Source: Andrena cerasifolii (lineage: Eukaryota > Arthropoda > Insecta > Hymenoptera > Andrenidae). Taken from it: a stretch of 64,000 bases of DNA. The notes beneath the pieces are model-generated. The model was not told the DNA's origin. It ran no database searches and saw only the letters and a list, made by a program, of their open reading frames with translations. The DNA lies in NCBI RefSeq assembly GCF_050908995.1, contig NC_135133.1, positions 5,808,001 to 5,872,000 on the forward strand. The letters are read 5' to 3'. Of the stretch, positions 52,401 through 64,000 are shown piece after piece; position 1 is the first letter of the stretch; each line of letters opens with the position of its first letter. The position numbers were made by a program, and so were the translations under genes.

Positions 52401-55400
52401 ACCCTCCTGGCGAGGGCCTGGCCGGATATATTCGACTCGCAAGGTTACCGCGAGTCGCCCCGAACGGGGAAGGTGAAATATCGCTCGGGAGGTGTCTGGT
52501 AATTAATTACGAATCCCAGGGCATAAATGGGGGATACATTCCGCGAAGTCTGACGGAGCTTAAATTCGCGAGGCGCGAAGAGATTCTCCGGTAAAAGGGC
52601 AAGTTTATGGTGTGCTTGTCACGTAGAAATCGTAATTATTGCGTCAGGTGTGATTATGTTTATGTAACGACGTAAGTGGTGCTGGAGCGAGACTTGAATG
52701 AGAAGCAACTTGGTATGTAACCTAGATATCTACCAAAGTGTTTACCACCAGCGCAGCTAAGTAGTTTCGGAGCTAGACTGCTCCGTTTTCGAATCAGCTG
52801 TTCTTCCATCGACAGATCTAATTGCAAGCTGGACCATCTGTCGAGCATCTTGATCAACCAATTCCCTTCCCTTTCGATTTTAATCGACACCTAAGGTTCA
52901 ACTCCGATCATCGTAATTCACTCATCCATTCCGAGCTCACTGATGTGGCCTGTGCGATTACTCGTGTTAATCTCTTAAGCGTATGAAATATCGCCTCCAA
53001 TAAAGGGCGCAAAAAAGAAGGCGCGCGTCGGGTACTCCGGATGAAGTCGTTTTTTCCCTCGCCGGGCAAATTACATTTTCATTTATTCCGCGATGCGTCA
53101 TCGCCCGCGAGACGATCGCGGCCGCGGGACGCGGTTTTACGTCGGCTTCAGTCGTTCCCGCCGATTTATTATCCCGTCGGGCTCGCTGCTTATACCCGAT
53201 GCTTGTCTCGCCGCCCAACCCGGAACTCTCCGTTATAATTATGCATTATTGTATTATCGCCGCGACGCCGGCCCGTCCACGCTTGTCCCCCTTATCTGCG
53301 CGAAAGATAAGGCGGTTAACGCGATCCCGCACCGTCCACAAATCACGTTTATCTTCGCCTGAGGACATCGTTGCGCGAGGAACCAGAGGCGGTAGCCCCT
53401 GTAACGCTCGGTTACAATGACTACCGGTGTCTGGATCGTTTGATAGGAGCATGAATTATGGCCGGCGGGTTCGTCAACCCTTTACTGAAAAATCGGCGAA
53501 GTAATTGCGTGGGACGCTGTTGCAAGGTTTAATTCGTATGCAGACTCCTTTCGTCAGGAGTCGTTAAGGCGGACGGGGATCGCGGTGCAGCTTGATTTTG
53601 ATTCCACAGAGATTCTTTCCACTGCAAGTGATTTACGAACGTCCAATAAGGAAGTGTAATAACGAGCAAGGTTGGGGAGAGCCACAGCCGAGATATACTT
53701 GGATAACTGTAACGAATGCCGCGCGCCTCGCCTAGCAGTATTTATGGCTGTCCAGGGGGGCAAAAATGGGAAAGAGAAAGGTCAATTCATTTCATAATGC
53801 CGAATGGCCGCTTTAATCGATCAGCACTCGTTAATTGGTCCACAAGGCCGCGAGCCCGTAATGAGATTAGCGAGCTAGATCCTATCACGCGTTATTGAGA
53901 GTCGCATTGTTAAAGCCCGCTTGCAGAGACAATTGTCTGATATGACTTTATCATTCGCTGGGCGAAGCAGAACACTGAATGTGCGCCGATTGGATTATTC
54001 CGCAAAAAGTGTGCACGTGTGAGAACGTGACACTCGGATCGGGACAAAGGATTCTGTTGCCGACCCAGAAAATAAAATAAGTCGGAGCATTCGATCAGTC
54101 CCCTGGCCATCGAAAGATCTGGTTTCGAACTCTGATTCAGTAATCTTGTGATTTTATCCTTTCCTCGTAGGTCACCTTTCGTTTTTGTGAACGAGACACG
54201 TTGTCGAGTATCTCCCATCGCCTTTTATCCTCCTCATTATGATTCAATTTTTTCGTCCCAGTCGAAGCGTTCAAAAATTCCCCTCCCTGTTCAAAGAACA
54301 TTATATTTCCATTTCCCAATCTGATTCCATTGTAATTCCATCGTTTCGCTCGGCAAAATAATAAAACGGAAGGTGCTTTTCACACTAGCAAAATGTTTAC
54401 TTCGCCCCCAATTACTGTACGCCGAACCACCATCAGTCCTAAACCGCGAATGCAAGATCGCGCCCCGACCTTCTTCGCGCATTTCGTGGCCGTGAGAGAA
54501 AACGGCGCGAATGTGTACGCGCCGTGACTTTTATATTCGCCCGCCACACATTCGCGCGCGCCAAATGCAACCGAATATGTAATCGCGGGAACAGGTGCAA
54601 CGCGTGTCATTCAGTGGTCTCATATTCGTCCCTGCATTCCGGCTTGTGCATTAACGGCCGAGGGAAAACCAGTTGCAATCGGGACTTCTGTTCGTTTTCT
54701 CCCAATTACTGGTCACTTTCAATTATTCAAACATTCTTGACCTCCGCGGTACATTTTGTCGGCGCAAAAATTCGGTAAAGCTTCGTGGCACGTTCGATCC
54801 CAGGGCTTTCTACTGTGAAATTTCGATCAAGTGCACGTGTACCCTGTCATATTCCTTATCTTAAGACGTGGCGTCACCCCCTGGACTTATTTTCAGCTGC
54901 AGAATCATCTTCTCAGTTGTACGACGCATTTATGCGGCAGGTTGTTAGCTCGTTTCGCGGACCAATAATCACCTTGCATCTCCTCGATAGTGAAAGCATC
55001 CTAGATCCTTGGCCGTCGCATTTGCGTCTTCCTAGGCATCGATATCACGAAGCATCGTGAAAATCGCTCGATTCTCCCGTCCATTCTTCGCGCAGCTGAT
55101 AATTACGGGCCCCAGAGTCGGACCGTAGCGGTGTCCGCTTCAGGAAGATTTTTTTCGTGCCTGTACCAAAGGTGGATCCGCCTTAGTCGACGGAGGAGGA
55201 TGTCGAAGGACACAGGGCTGGACGATGACCATTTTAAACACCGGCCGTTGCACCTTCTGAGTCACGAACCCCCGGTGCACAAGGGGGAATAAAACGAGTG
55301 GCTGCAACTGATGCATTAAAGCCTTTTACATCGTCTCTGTTTGGATTAAGGATGCGCATGACCGAGAGCCTTTATATTTCAATCGGATAATTGATGTTTA

Positions 55401-56380
55401 ATTGCCACGGTTAAGTCTCCGTTCAAATAGACTCTTTTGCTGGAGTCTCGTGAAAGGAGAGGCAGACCTGTGGCAAGCATTGTGCTCGCGAAACAGGAAA
55501 CTTCGCGGCGAGACTTTTGTACAAAGTGGTAGCTGCTGGGGCTCCCATAGAACTTGCGAGGCTGGCTATTTTTGGAAATAATGGCAATATTTTACAATAA
55601 CAGTGTAATTCATTGAATTACAGTAATTCTGTTCGTTGACAGAGCAAACGAACGTTTCGTGGATATTATGCGCGCAAAAGAGGAGAGTTCCTTGGGCGTG
55701 CAAGAATCTCATGTAAATTATTGCAGATTCTTGTAATTGGAGGCGACGATACGCGGCCCATGTACATAATCACATTTAATACGGTTAATGAAAACGAGTG
55801 ACCTCTCGAGGCTCCGGCGCGAGCGAGCGGCTCTCGCGAGGCCCGAAAAAATCGGGTCCGTTCTCGAAAAACGAGAGAGGCCGAGTTTATCGGTTGCACA
55901 ACCCCGGGGCATAAATAACTATGCACAATAAGCCGTGCAGAATTCATAGGTGTTTCTTTATGCGTGGCCTCGATCGATCGCGGGCTCGCGCGTTTTTCTT
56001 CCTCTTGTTTATCACTTTTTTCGGCGATCTGCGTTCATCAATGATGTATCGCCGTGTTGCTAACGACGCGCCGAATTCTACCAGCTGAGCGGAGGGGAAA
56101 TTACACGTTGGAAGGGGGAAAGAGCGAGCGACGATGCTGCCTTAATTACCGCCATCGGCTTAACTAAACGAAGGGATCTTAGAATATCAATTACAGGCGC
56201 GCAATGAGGCACTAACGTAATAATACACGGTGATGCAAAGCTGCCCGTAATTACTGACAGCTGGCCTAACTGTGGCGCGTTAATAATCCACTTTTGGCCC
56301 GATTTCGACGAGCACAAACAGAGTATTACTTGTTAATTGGCAACCGGCCGTGACGATTGACCGCTCGCAGCGAAAAACTT

Positions 56381-56587
56381 CGTATATAACCGGTGGTCCG
56401 CGGAAATTTCCTGCCTGTCTGCGAAAAATGTTGACCGAATCACGTAGCCGCTACATAAAAAAAATTAAATTAAATTAAATTGTAAAATACATTGCTTTTT
56501 ACTTCTGTCTTAGCCGTCAGCCGGTCCGCGAAATATTTCTCCTACTTTCACCGGTCTGCGAGTGTAAAAAGGTTGAAGAGCGCTGGC
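56381..56587 (-). mobile_element. hAT-like terminal fragment
   Basis: On the minus strand from 56587 the sequence begins CAGCGCTCTTCAACCTTTTT, close to the common hAT terminus CAGYGGTTCTCAACCTTTT, and is followed by the CGGTCCGCG words often found in such ends. GGTCCGCG-type words occur twice in the fragment (near 56396 and 56523). The interior contains a TTAAA microsatellite at 56463-56483. No opposite terminus or target duplication was seen, so it is probably a decayed fragment. Confidence 0.45.
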
Positions 56588-59500
56588 CTAAACAATCACC
56601 AGGCATTTCTGCTATTTACGCTCTGACTTCTACTTGAGTCACACTTTACCCAACTGTGAATGTCATACAGACTCCCTGACTCATAAAAAATTTCGCTGTT
56701 ACCCCCGTTCTTCCTCGAACATTCTACAAACACCCCCTCAAAGTACAGAGAGAATTGCAAGGTTAAGCCTGCGATACGCGTGGGACATTATGTGCTCGAG
56801 CAGGCGGCGTTGATAAGCCGTATCGTTTGGAGGCTCGTCTCGAGCGCGCAACAATCGAAGCAGCCAGGCGGTGGATGGAAATCCGGTATCGCGGCGCGAA
56901 AGGCAGGCCGTGTTATGAGCGTGCACATTCGATCGGACCAGTTCAGGCGAGTTTGAGGCCGAAGGCGAACCGCCTCGACCCACGAAAAGTACGAGCACCA
57001 CAACGGCCAAAAGTGAAAGGGATATAACGAAGGAGGGCGGATGGGAAACGGAGGAAAGGAGGCTGATACGCGCCTGTATGAGTGGAAGCTCCCCGACCTA
57101 GCATAACCGCTTCTGCGAGCCGCGAGGCTCGAAATTCACGAGGAACCCGCGCGCGGTCTCCCGACGAGTTTCTCTCGTGCAAAAAATTTTTACGACGTCC
57201 CATCGCACCGGCTGGGTGTAGCCCGGGTGAAAATCGGCCGGGACGAAGTCGTGCCCGTCGTTTCGGGGAGTCCCGAAGAGTGGCTGGCTCGTCGTCGACC
57301 TTCGAGGAAACATGCAGTCAGATCCTGGAATATGAGCGGCTGTCGCCGCGCTACGCCGTGCCCCGTCCGCTTTCGAGCAAACGGCGACCTTCGATTACGG
57401 CTGTGACCACCACGGGGATCATCCTCCTCGGCCGCGTTGCGACAAAGAGCTAATTCGTGGCCTTGGCTGGCTACGCATAAAAGACATCCCCGTGGAAAGC
57501 CATCGCGCCTCGTTCCACGAGCATCTTGGCCGCCTGGTGAAATCGATGGCCCCGCATGGCGGTGGCGACCGAGACCTTGGGTTGATCTGGGCGCGCTCGA
57601 CTCCCTACGGTTCCCATAAAACGCGCTGGAATTCGTTTTATAATTCAGGTGGGGCTGGCTCTAGCGATCAGCAGTGATTTCGGAGTGTCCTGGGGAAGGA
57701 TGCAGACGATCGAACCGGTCGGAAGGTTGATGAAACTTTTTTCGTTGATGTAACCACGGTAGCAATTAATATTGTCTTGTTTGCCTTTGTTCGCCGCCGC
57801 TGGGTCTCTCCTAGACGTTTAGATTAGCAAACGAGCGATATAATTAGCAAAAAGGATGACGTTCGGTCGTCTGGTATCCACCGTTCCAACTGGCCAGAGT
57901 TACGATCTCGTCCTGGATTTGCATACCCGTGTGTCCATCAATATTTCGCCCCTGTTGGAGAGTCCGACTCCAGTCTCTTGTACCTTTCAATCTCCACCCG
58001 CAGTGGTGTCGATGGGAGAGGTATACCGAACGCCTGGCCAAGCGAATCACTGTAATAAGTAGCTGGTAATGATGGTTATAAGTCTGCCTCGACGTTCTAA
58101 CTGCGTCCGGTTTCGTGATTTGCGACGCACGGAGTTGGCGGTGGCTGCGGTCCAGCGGAAGAAAGTCCACGAATAATAACGCTCCAGCGTGAATGATCGT
58201 TTTCTTGACGCGAATGAATTTTCTTCCCTAAGCATCTCTCCAATTCATTATCCGAGGTTTCGTAACTTGCGACAACTTCTGCGTCTTTCAAGAGTCCTGT
58301 TCTCTGAGAAAGGGATCCTATTAGGGGTGCGAAGACTTCGCCTCTCTTTTCTCAGCTGCAAATCATCAGCAGACACGATGCAACGGCACTGCGGTGGTGT
58401 CATTTTCTCGGAACTTAATAGGCCAGAGGTAACCTAAAAACTAATCCAGGAGTTGATCCGGTGCAACGCCTTCAATCGTATTGATTTTGATTCAAAGAGG
58501 CTGTATAGCGTTTTATTGTAGATGATGTAGCGATTGCAGAGAGATTTGAACGACCGCAGAGGAAGGTTGTTCCTCGATTCGGTGGGCTAAGTGGTTCCGC
58601 GTTTTTCCGCTTGTCCTTAACACCGACTTGCTGGTCATCGACGAAGTGAAGGGATCTCCGTGGAATCTGTTTAAAAAATCGTTTTCCGCGTACGCGATTG
58701 GATCTGCGTACGACCCGCTCGGTGGCCACCGTCATTGAGAGGGCGTTTCCGCCCGGGGTAATTGTTCCGAGATGTGCGTCGAAGGTGACGCGATAAATCG
58801 GTAATTCCCGTCGCACTCGGCGAAATTTATGCGCGATCGCGCGTTTTATTCTTCCTCGATTGTTCGCAATGCGGTTCTCGAAGGCTGATGAAAGGAAAAT
58901 TCGAGGCGCGAGTAAACGAAAAACAGGAAATCGCAGCTTCTCCGACATCAGGGGTACAGCGAGGTGTCAGAAATTTCCAGAATTTCTTAACGTGCGTTGT
59001 GCAACTCGCGCTCTGCTCGTGTCTCAATGTCGCGTAAACGGAGCGTCCAATACGGATGCGAAATGTCCCCCGAGTATCATAATCATCGGCGATTGCGCGA
59101 CAGAAGTCGCGAAGGCCGCTGCGGTTTCGATGGCCGATGATTAGGCTCGTTAGGTGTACGGTGACACGGAAACGACGGTCTTCTTCGGGGAAAAAAAAAG
59201 CGACGATAAACCGCGAGAGCAGCGCGTGACGCAAGCTCCGGGCAAAAAGACACAATGAATTGACTCACGGTGTCTGATCGAGGACGGGCGACTTCCCTTC
59301 CTCGAGATCATTTTTCTTGCGCCTACGATCCGGCGTCGCGCGGTCTGTCGGACGTGCGTGTCGACACGGTACCGTGTTCTTCGTACAAGTGTCGTCTACA
59401 GGAATGGGAAGATCGAAGCTCGTGTCGGTCGAAGAAACGAGGGATTCTACTTAGGGTAATTCACTCGGAGCAAAAATGCTGGACCACCCGCGCGATCAAA

Positions 59501-62500
59501 ATACAACGAAGGCTTAAAGTACAATGCAGTCCCGTGAATGGTCGCTTCTATTTTGCTTCGACTAAAAGATAGTCTATCATCTCTCCGTACAACCCAAAAG
59601 AAACCCGAAAGGCGGAAGCTGTATAGATCCATCCACCGACAATGAACGTTCAACCGTCTAGAAACGAAGACTGTCCGTCGTGGGCGGGGAAATAGGAGTA
59701 GATGCTCGCCCACGATCCTCCAGCACCGCTAAAACCTCGTGCTCTCCTGTCGTTCGCTTGCTCCCCGATAATTAATTCACCTCCGTCACGTCCTTTGGCA
59801 TACAGACTGCCGCGGCCCGTATACACCCGTACGCCTATAAATTCCAGCTCGCCCAGCCGCCGGAATGTGGACTTTTAGCGGTTACAAACGCGTGCAAGGG
59901 CAAGGTTTTTTTGCCGCCCGGTATTCCTCGTCGACGCGTGTGTGCGCGTGTTTGCGGGTGTGGATACCCGGAGGAAGAAAGAAACCAACCACCGGGCATC
60001 CGTGTTCCGTCGAACTCGTTCGACGCGAGCAGGCAAAACAAAGGGAGACCAGACGGGTCCAGGACCGGGGATCGCTCTTCTTCGACCGGCTCGAGGACAA
60101 AGGTAAACGCACCTTCGTCACGCCGCGTTAGCGAAACACGGATAACGGATGCACTTGCTCTGTACGGTGCAACAGGTGCGCTGCACAAAGGCAGGACACG
60201 AAGGCTGGGCGGCCGCCTCTCTGCGGGGGAAATTCGTAATTGAGTTTTATAAATAGCACTTTGTGCACTCTGCATGCTGGATGGCATTGCCACCGCGTCG
60301 CTGGACCATAACGTGGAATTTATGGGACTGTAATTGTGCCTTTTAGAATTCCTCGCTTCGCTATGGACGGGAGAATCCCGGACGGGTCTTCCTCATCTTT
60401 TCCTCGATTTTTATCCGCGAGGTGGTTTCAGTCAGATGTTAATAAAGCCTGATTGATGCGAAGGCGACGATTATGGTCGAGTGAAAGGGACGTTGACGAT
60501 AAGTAAATGGAGATTTCAAGTAATGATGAGCAGAAGTGTGCGAATCCTGTAAGAAATGGCAGTGTGCATAATTCTCCTTTCTCTATTTCCTTGCATTCTG
60601 AAGACACGCATCCGTTACCTCGTTTGTACAATCTTTCTTCGTGATTATACTTGCCACTGGTATTATATGCTGTACCAGTTTCTGGGCCGTGCTGAAGTTA
60701 TCGCTGTCGTCGCTTTCGTATATCATTCAATTTGAGTCGTCAATTAATACGTTTCCTCCCTGCAATCTTCGTGTCCAGTTCAAAGATCACGCTTCCAAAG
60801 AGAGCTCTGCAGGCTGGCTTAAATCAATTATACGCGCCGCTTACGTCGCCATAACTCATTGCACGGCCTTAATCTCAAAATACAAGATCAGGAAAAGTAA
60901 TAAACGATCGGTCGCTGTAATGGCCGACCTTGGTACTCGATCTGGATCATTCGCATTCCGTGCATTCTCGAAACTTCACCAGCACCATTCGTGCCGGCGT
61001 CGATCCGCGCTTCGGATTCGGGTTCCTATCGCGAATGTGAAAGTCAGTTTGTCAATCTTGAAAGTCCAATAACACGCTGCGTAAATAACTTCATTCTCGT
61101 AGCTGTGATCTCCTTCACCCAGTGCTCCATTGCACTTCGAGACGTGTCTCCATTTCCATACTAACGACTCGTTCGATTTCTGATTAATTACTCCCGCGAG
61201 AATACTATAGAATCATTGATGGTAATGCGTCAAGAAATATCTCAATTCTTCGAGTAGCTTCTAAGATACATTTAATTTACATGTTTTAAGTTCTTCAATG
61301 ACCACTCTTTGAATTCAATTCACCATCTTAATGTACAAAATTCCGCAAATTATCTCAGAGAACTAGATACATACAAATGACAACCCCAGAATACATTTGC
61401 GCCACTGATCCATTAAAACACCCACGAGACCTCTGTCCTCCCTGCCAAGGGCAAAGCGCATCTCTTATTCCAAGGACGTCCTTCCAGGATCTAAAGCAGA
61501 ATATCGTAGGACCCGGAGCGATTCCGTACACGCGGAATGCCTTGCCATCGCGCCAATTAAAGCGATTCTATCGCATCGGCCGCGACGATTATGCCTCGTG
61601 TTACCTGTTAGCGTTCCCGAGCAACGGCGGGCGAGATTTATCATTTGAAGCGCGGGTACCACGTTAGCGGCGAGGCCGCGTGGGAGGACAGTACCGCCGG
61701 GGAAACGAAATCGTCTGTTCTGCTCGTTAATCGAGCCGAACGACTCGCTTGACCCGCCTTTATAGCCCGCGACACGCGACAATAATCGTTCGCCAGCTGC
61801 CCCCGGGGGCGAGGACGCCACCTCGAAACGAGGTTAATCGCAGGAAAGCGGCAGAAGCAGAAGCGGACGGGGGGATATTCGGCACTCGTTCACCCACGAT
61901 TTCGTTTGGCCGCCGTTCATTCGCAGTCGTTGTCGTCGTCCCGCGATGATGCGCGATCCCTATCGCGATCCATTTCGCGCCGCGGACGTAATTAAAGTGG
62001 AATTTATGCGCTCGCGAAACGCCGGGCATGGAGGGAAACCAAACTGGCGAAAAGATCCTCGTGGAATACGAGATTTCGCGTTCCTTTAGCCAGACGTACG
62101 TTAAATCGCCGCGGCTCTTGGCCGAGCGTTTTTTGATACGACGCAGCTGGCGTCCCTTTAAATTTATTCGCTAAGATCCTCTCGGGGGATTATTTTCCTT
62201 TGCGAGCAAACAGTCTCGGGGAGTGGGACCTCGATTATGGCGGTTAATCGGGACCGAGGCTGGCCGGTTAATCGAGGATAATCGAGCACCCGTGAGGACT
62301 TATTAAATCGTATTCATTTGTGGTATTATTATGTCGCGGGCGTGCGTTATTTATTGTATTATGTTAAGTGCGATAACGCGCGAAGCTTTTAGCGGTATCG
62401 AGAGGTAGGGTGTCGCTTTAACTGTTACGCATTTCATTTGCAGGCGGCGGATGTCGCACTGCGTCCGTGTGTCGCCGTTACGCGTGTACACATATTCTTA

Positions 62501-64000
62501 ACTTCTCAGATAAACGAGAAATCGTAAAGTCGAGGCTGTTTAATCGAGCAACCATTGTATTCAATGCATTTATCAATTACTTTCCATTTCATTTCTATAA
62601 ACGGTGGGTTTACAGCCCTGCTACTTTGCTTACGACTCTGGAGACGAGAACTATCAGAAACACGTCAGCAAGCAAAGAGAACTCCATTAATTTTAATTAT
62701 TCCTTCGGGTTTCCTTGTTATTCGATGAAATTTTGGCCCACTTGTGTTGCGATCCCGCGATACGCACATTTACTTCGGTTTCAAGCCGCATTTCGCCTCT
62801 GATGTAACAAATGTTCAATTTGTATAATGTTAAACGATGACCATGGGCCCCCCGACCTTTTCCTGCTCGTCATTTGCATTGTTGTCGTATGCAAACACGG
62901 CGTTCCTGACGCGTTACGCTGTCACCAAGGCTGAAGGAAATTCGTTCAAACGGGCCTTGCCAATGTCACCTACAATTGCCTCGGATCGATCCGCTTTCTA
63001 ATCTGGGCGTGAAATCGCGCGAAGAGCAATTAAACGAGTGATTGATCGCGCTCGCGAAGTATGCTAATCGCTGGGGAGGGTACCGTTTAAACGGGCGAAA
63101 AAAAAGCAGGAGGACCTTCATTGATGGCAAGCAACTTATCGCTACCCGTTCCTTACGTGACTCTTCGTGCTGTAATCTGCATTTACACGGTGACCCTGCC
63201 GGTTGACACGCTCGACACGAAGAAACCAGGTCGCTAGCTACAGGTTCCCAGCTTGTCTATTATCGCGAGGAGGAAAAGACGGTAGTCCACCTCGAGGTAG
63301 AATTTTCTGTCAAGTGACGCAAGTGGATACCACGTTTAAGGCGTGTTCTCGCCGATCGAACGAAACCTCCGCTACTTGGAAAACGATCAAGAGCTACTTC
63401 TTCTTCTGTGCCTCTTCTGAAGAAACTCCTATTGCTTCTGCGTTTGTCCAACCGCCTCCTGCGTAATGCTGGCAACGTTACCTTCGCCGAGTGAAAAGGT
63501 TATTTGAAAAGCACCTCATGTGTGCACTTTCTAGGCAAATCGAGTCAAGTAGATTCTAGATTCACTGGTGAAGATTGATGAAGAATTGGAATCATCCTGT
63601 ATCTGCCCTTGAAAAAAGAAATTTCCTCAGTTTCAATAACTCTGATTATAGCAACAGAATTTCTCCTCCCACCGAAATTAGTCTTCCCTTCACGATGAAA
63701 GCCTGCTAACATCCTAACATCCTTATCAAGGACGGTGCTGCGCAACTTATAGCACGTTACAGGAAACGTGCGTTCGGCGAGGCTCGCGTTGAGAAAGTCT
63801 TGCGGCAAATTCTAACGCCAGTCCATCCTGTCATCGTCCTCTGCCGCGTGGCACATGGAAAACCGCTGCGTTACGCCGCAACGGCAGCCAGGAGGAGGCG
63901 CAGAGATGGAAAGGGAAGAAAGACAGCTGACAAAGGCAGAGAGAAAGGGAAGAGTAGTGGCCACCGAGGCCTCTGGAGGGCAGAGAGACGAGACGACGTG
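56588..64000. other. right-end region without a recognised gene
   Basis: Seven kilobases of mixed composition. Frames near 57.9-58.3, 58.5-58.9, 59.8-60.3 and 63.5-63.8 kb are open but overlap others, show no recognisable domain, and cannot be assembled into a gene. No repeat family or RNA gene was recognised. Confidence 0.4.

Larger units (their letters stand above)
38641..56380. other. 17.7-kb region without a recognised gene
   Basis: CpG-rich blocks alternate with AT-richer islands. The left end may hold the promoter and 5' UTR of the gene starting at 38640. Long frames near 38.6-39.1, 40.8-41.3 and 50.6-51.2 kb overlap on both strands and have no family motifs. A GAGC-type microsatellite lies at 39288-39320. 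Islands near 43.6-43.8 and 44.9-45.0 kb have minus-strand frames behind acceptor-like ACAG sites, but I cannot connect them to a gene. Confidence 0.4.

Noticed and set aside
63545..63808. 87-codon minus-strand frame near the right end
   Set aside because: It starts at TTG with no motif or splice partner inside the window, so there is not enough to call a gene.

Overview
The window reads as nuclear DNA of an arthropod, most likely an insect and plausibly a hymenopteran. The support is intron-containing genes with short introns (about 30 to 120 bp), CpG-rich intergenic DNA, and remnants of hAT-, piggyBac- and other inverted-repeat transposons. The species cannot be fixed from the sequence. There are no operons, CRISPR arrays or rRNA, and I could support no tRNA.

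Layout. (1) Positions 1-5638 are a repeat complex. A 453-bp inverted repeat with identical arms (1-453 and 922-1374) flanks a 468-bp spacer. It is followed by a direct tandem duplication of a 1.5-1.8 kb unit (1806-3276 and 3279-5045). Each unit carries decayed collagen-like Gly-X-Y sequence, a 42-bp minisatellite and several hairpins. A third, partial copy of the inverted-repeat family follows at 5116-5638. (2) Positions 5639-18994 are CpG-rich intergenic DNA in which I recognise no gene, apart from a 202-bp inverted-repeat element at 7555-7756. (3) Positions 18995-23994 are the gene core: a nine-exon STPG2-like sperm-tail PG-rich repeat gene on the minus strand, a 242-bp hAT-type MITE, and divergently from it the first four coding exons of nudC on the plus strand. 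(4) Positions 24000-64000 are sparse. Two consecutive minus-strand exons (25509-26609) encode a serine/threonine-rich tail and one transmembrane helix. A clean minus-strand initiator exon at 38575-38640 has a compatible splice phase and may belong to the same gene through a 12-kb intron. The remaining DNA to the right end shows no recognisable gene.

Functionally, the two recognised genes both touch microtubule biology. STPG2-family proteins belong to the sperm-tail PG-rich repeat group, and NudC is a dynein-pathway co-chaperone. nudC stops at a splice donor just as its CS (p23-like) domain begins, and the rest of the gene was not found downstream. That is the most puzzling feature of the gene core.
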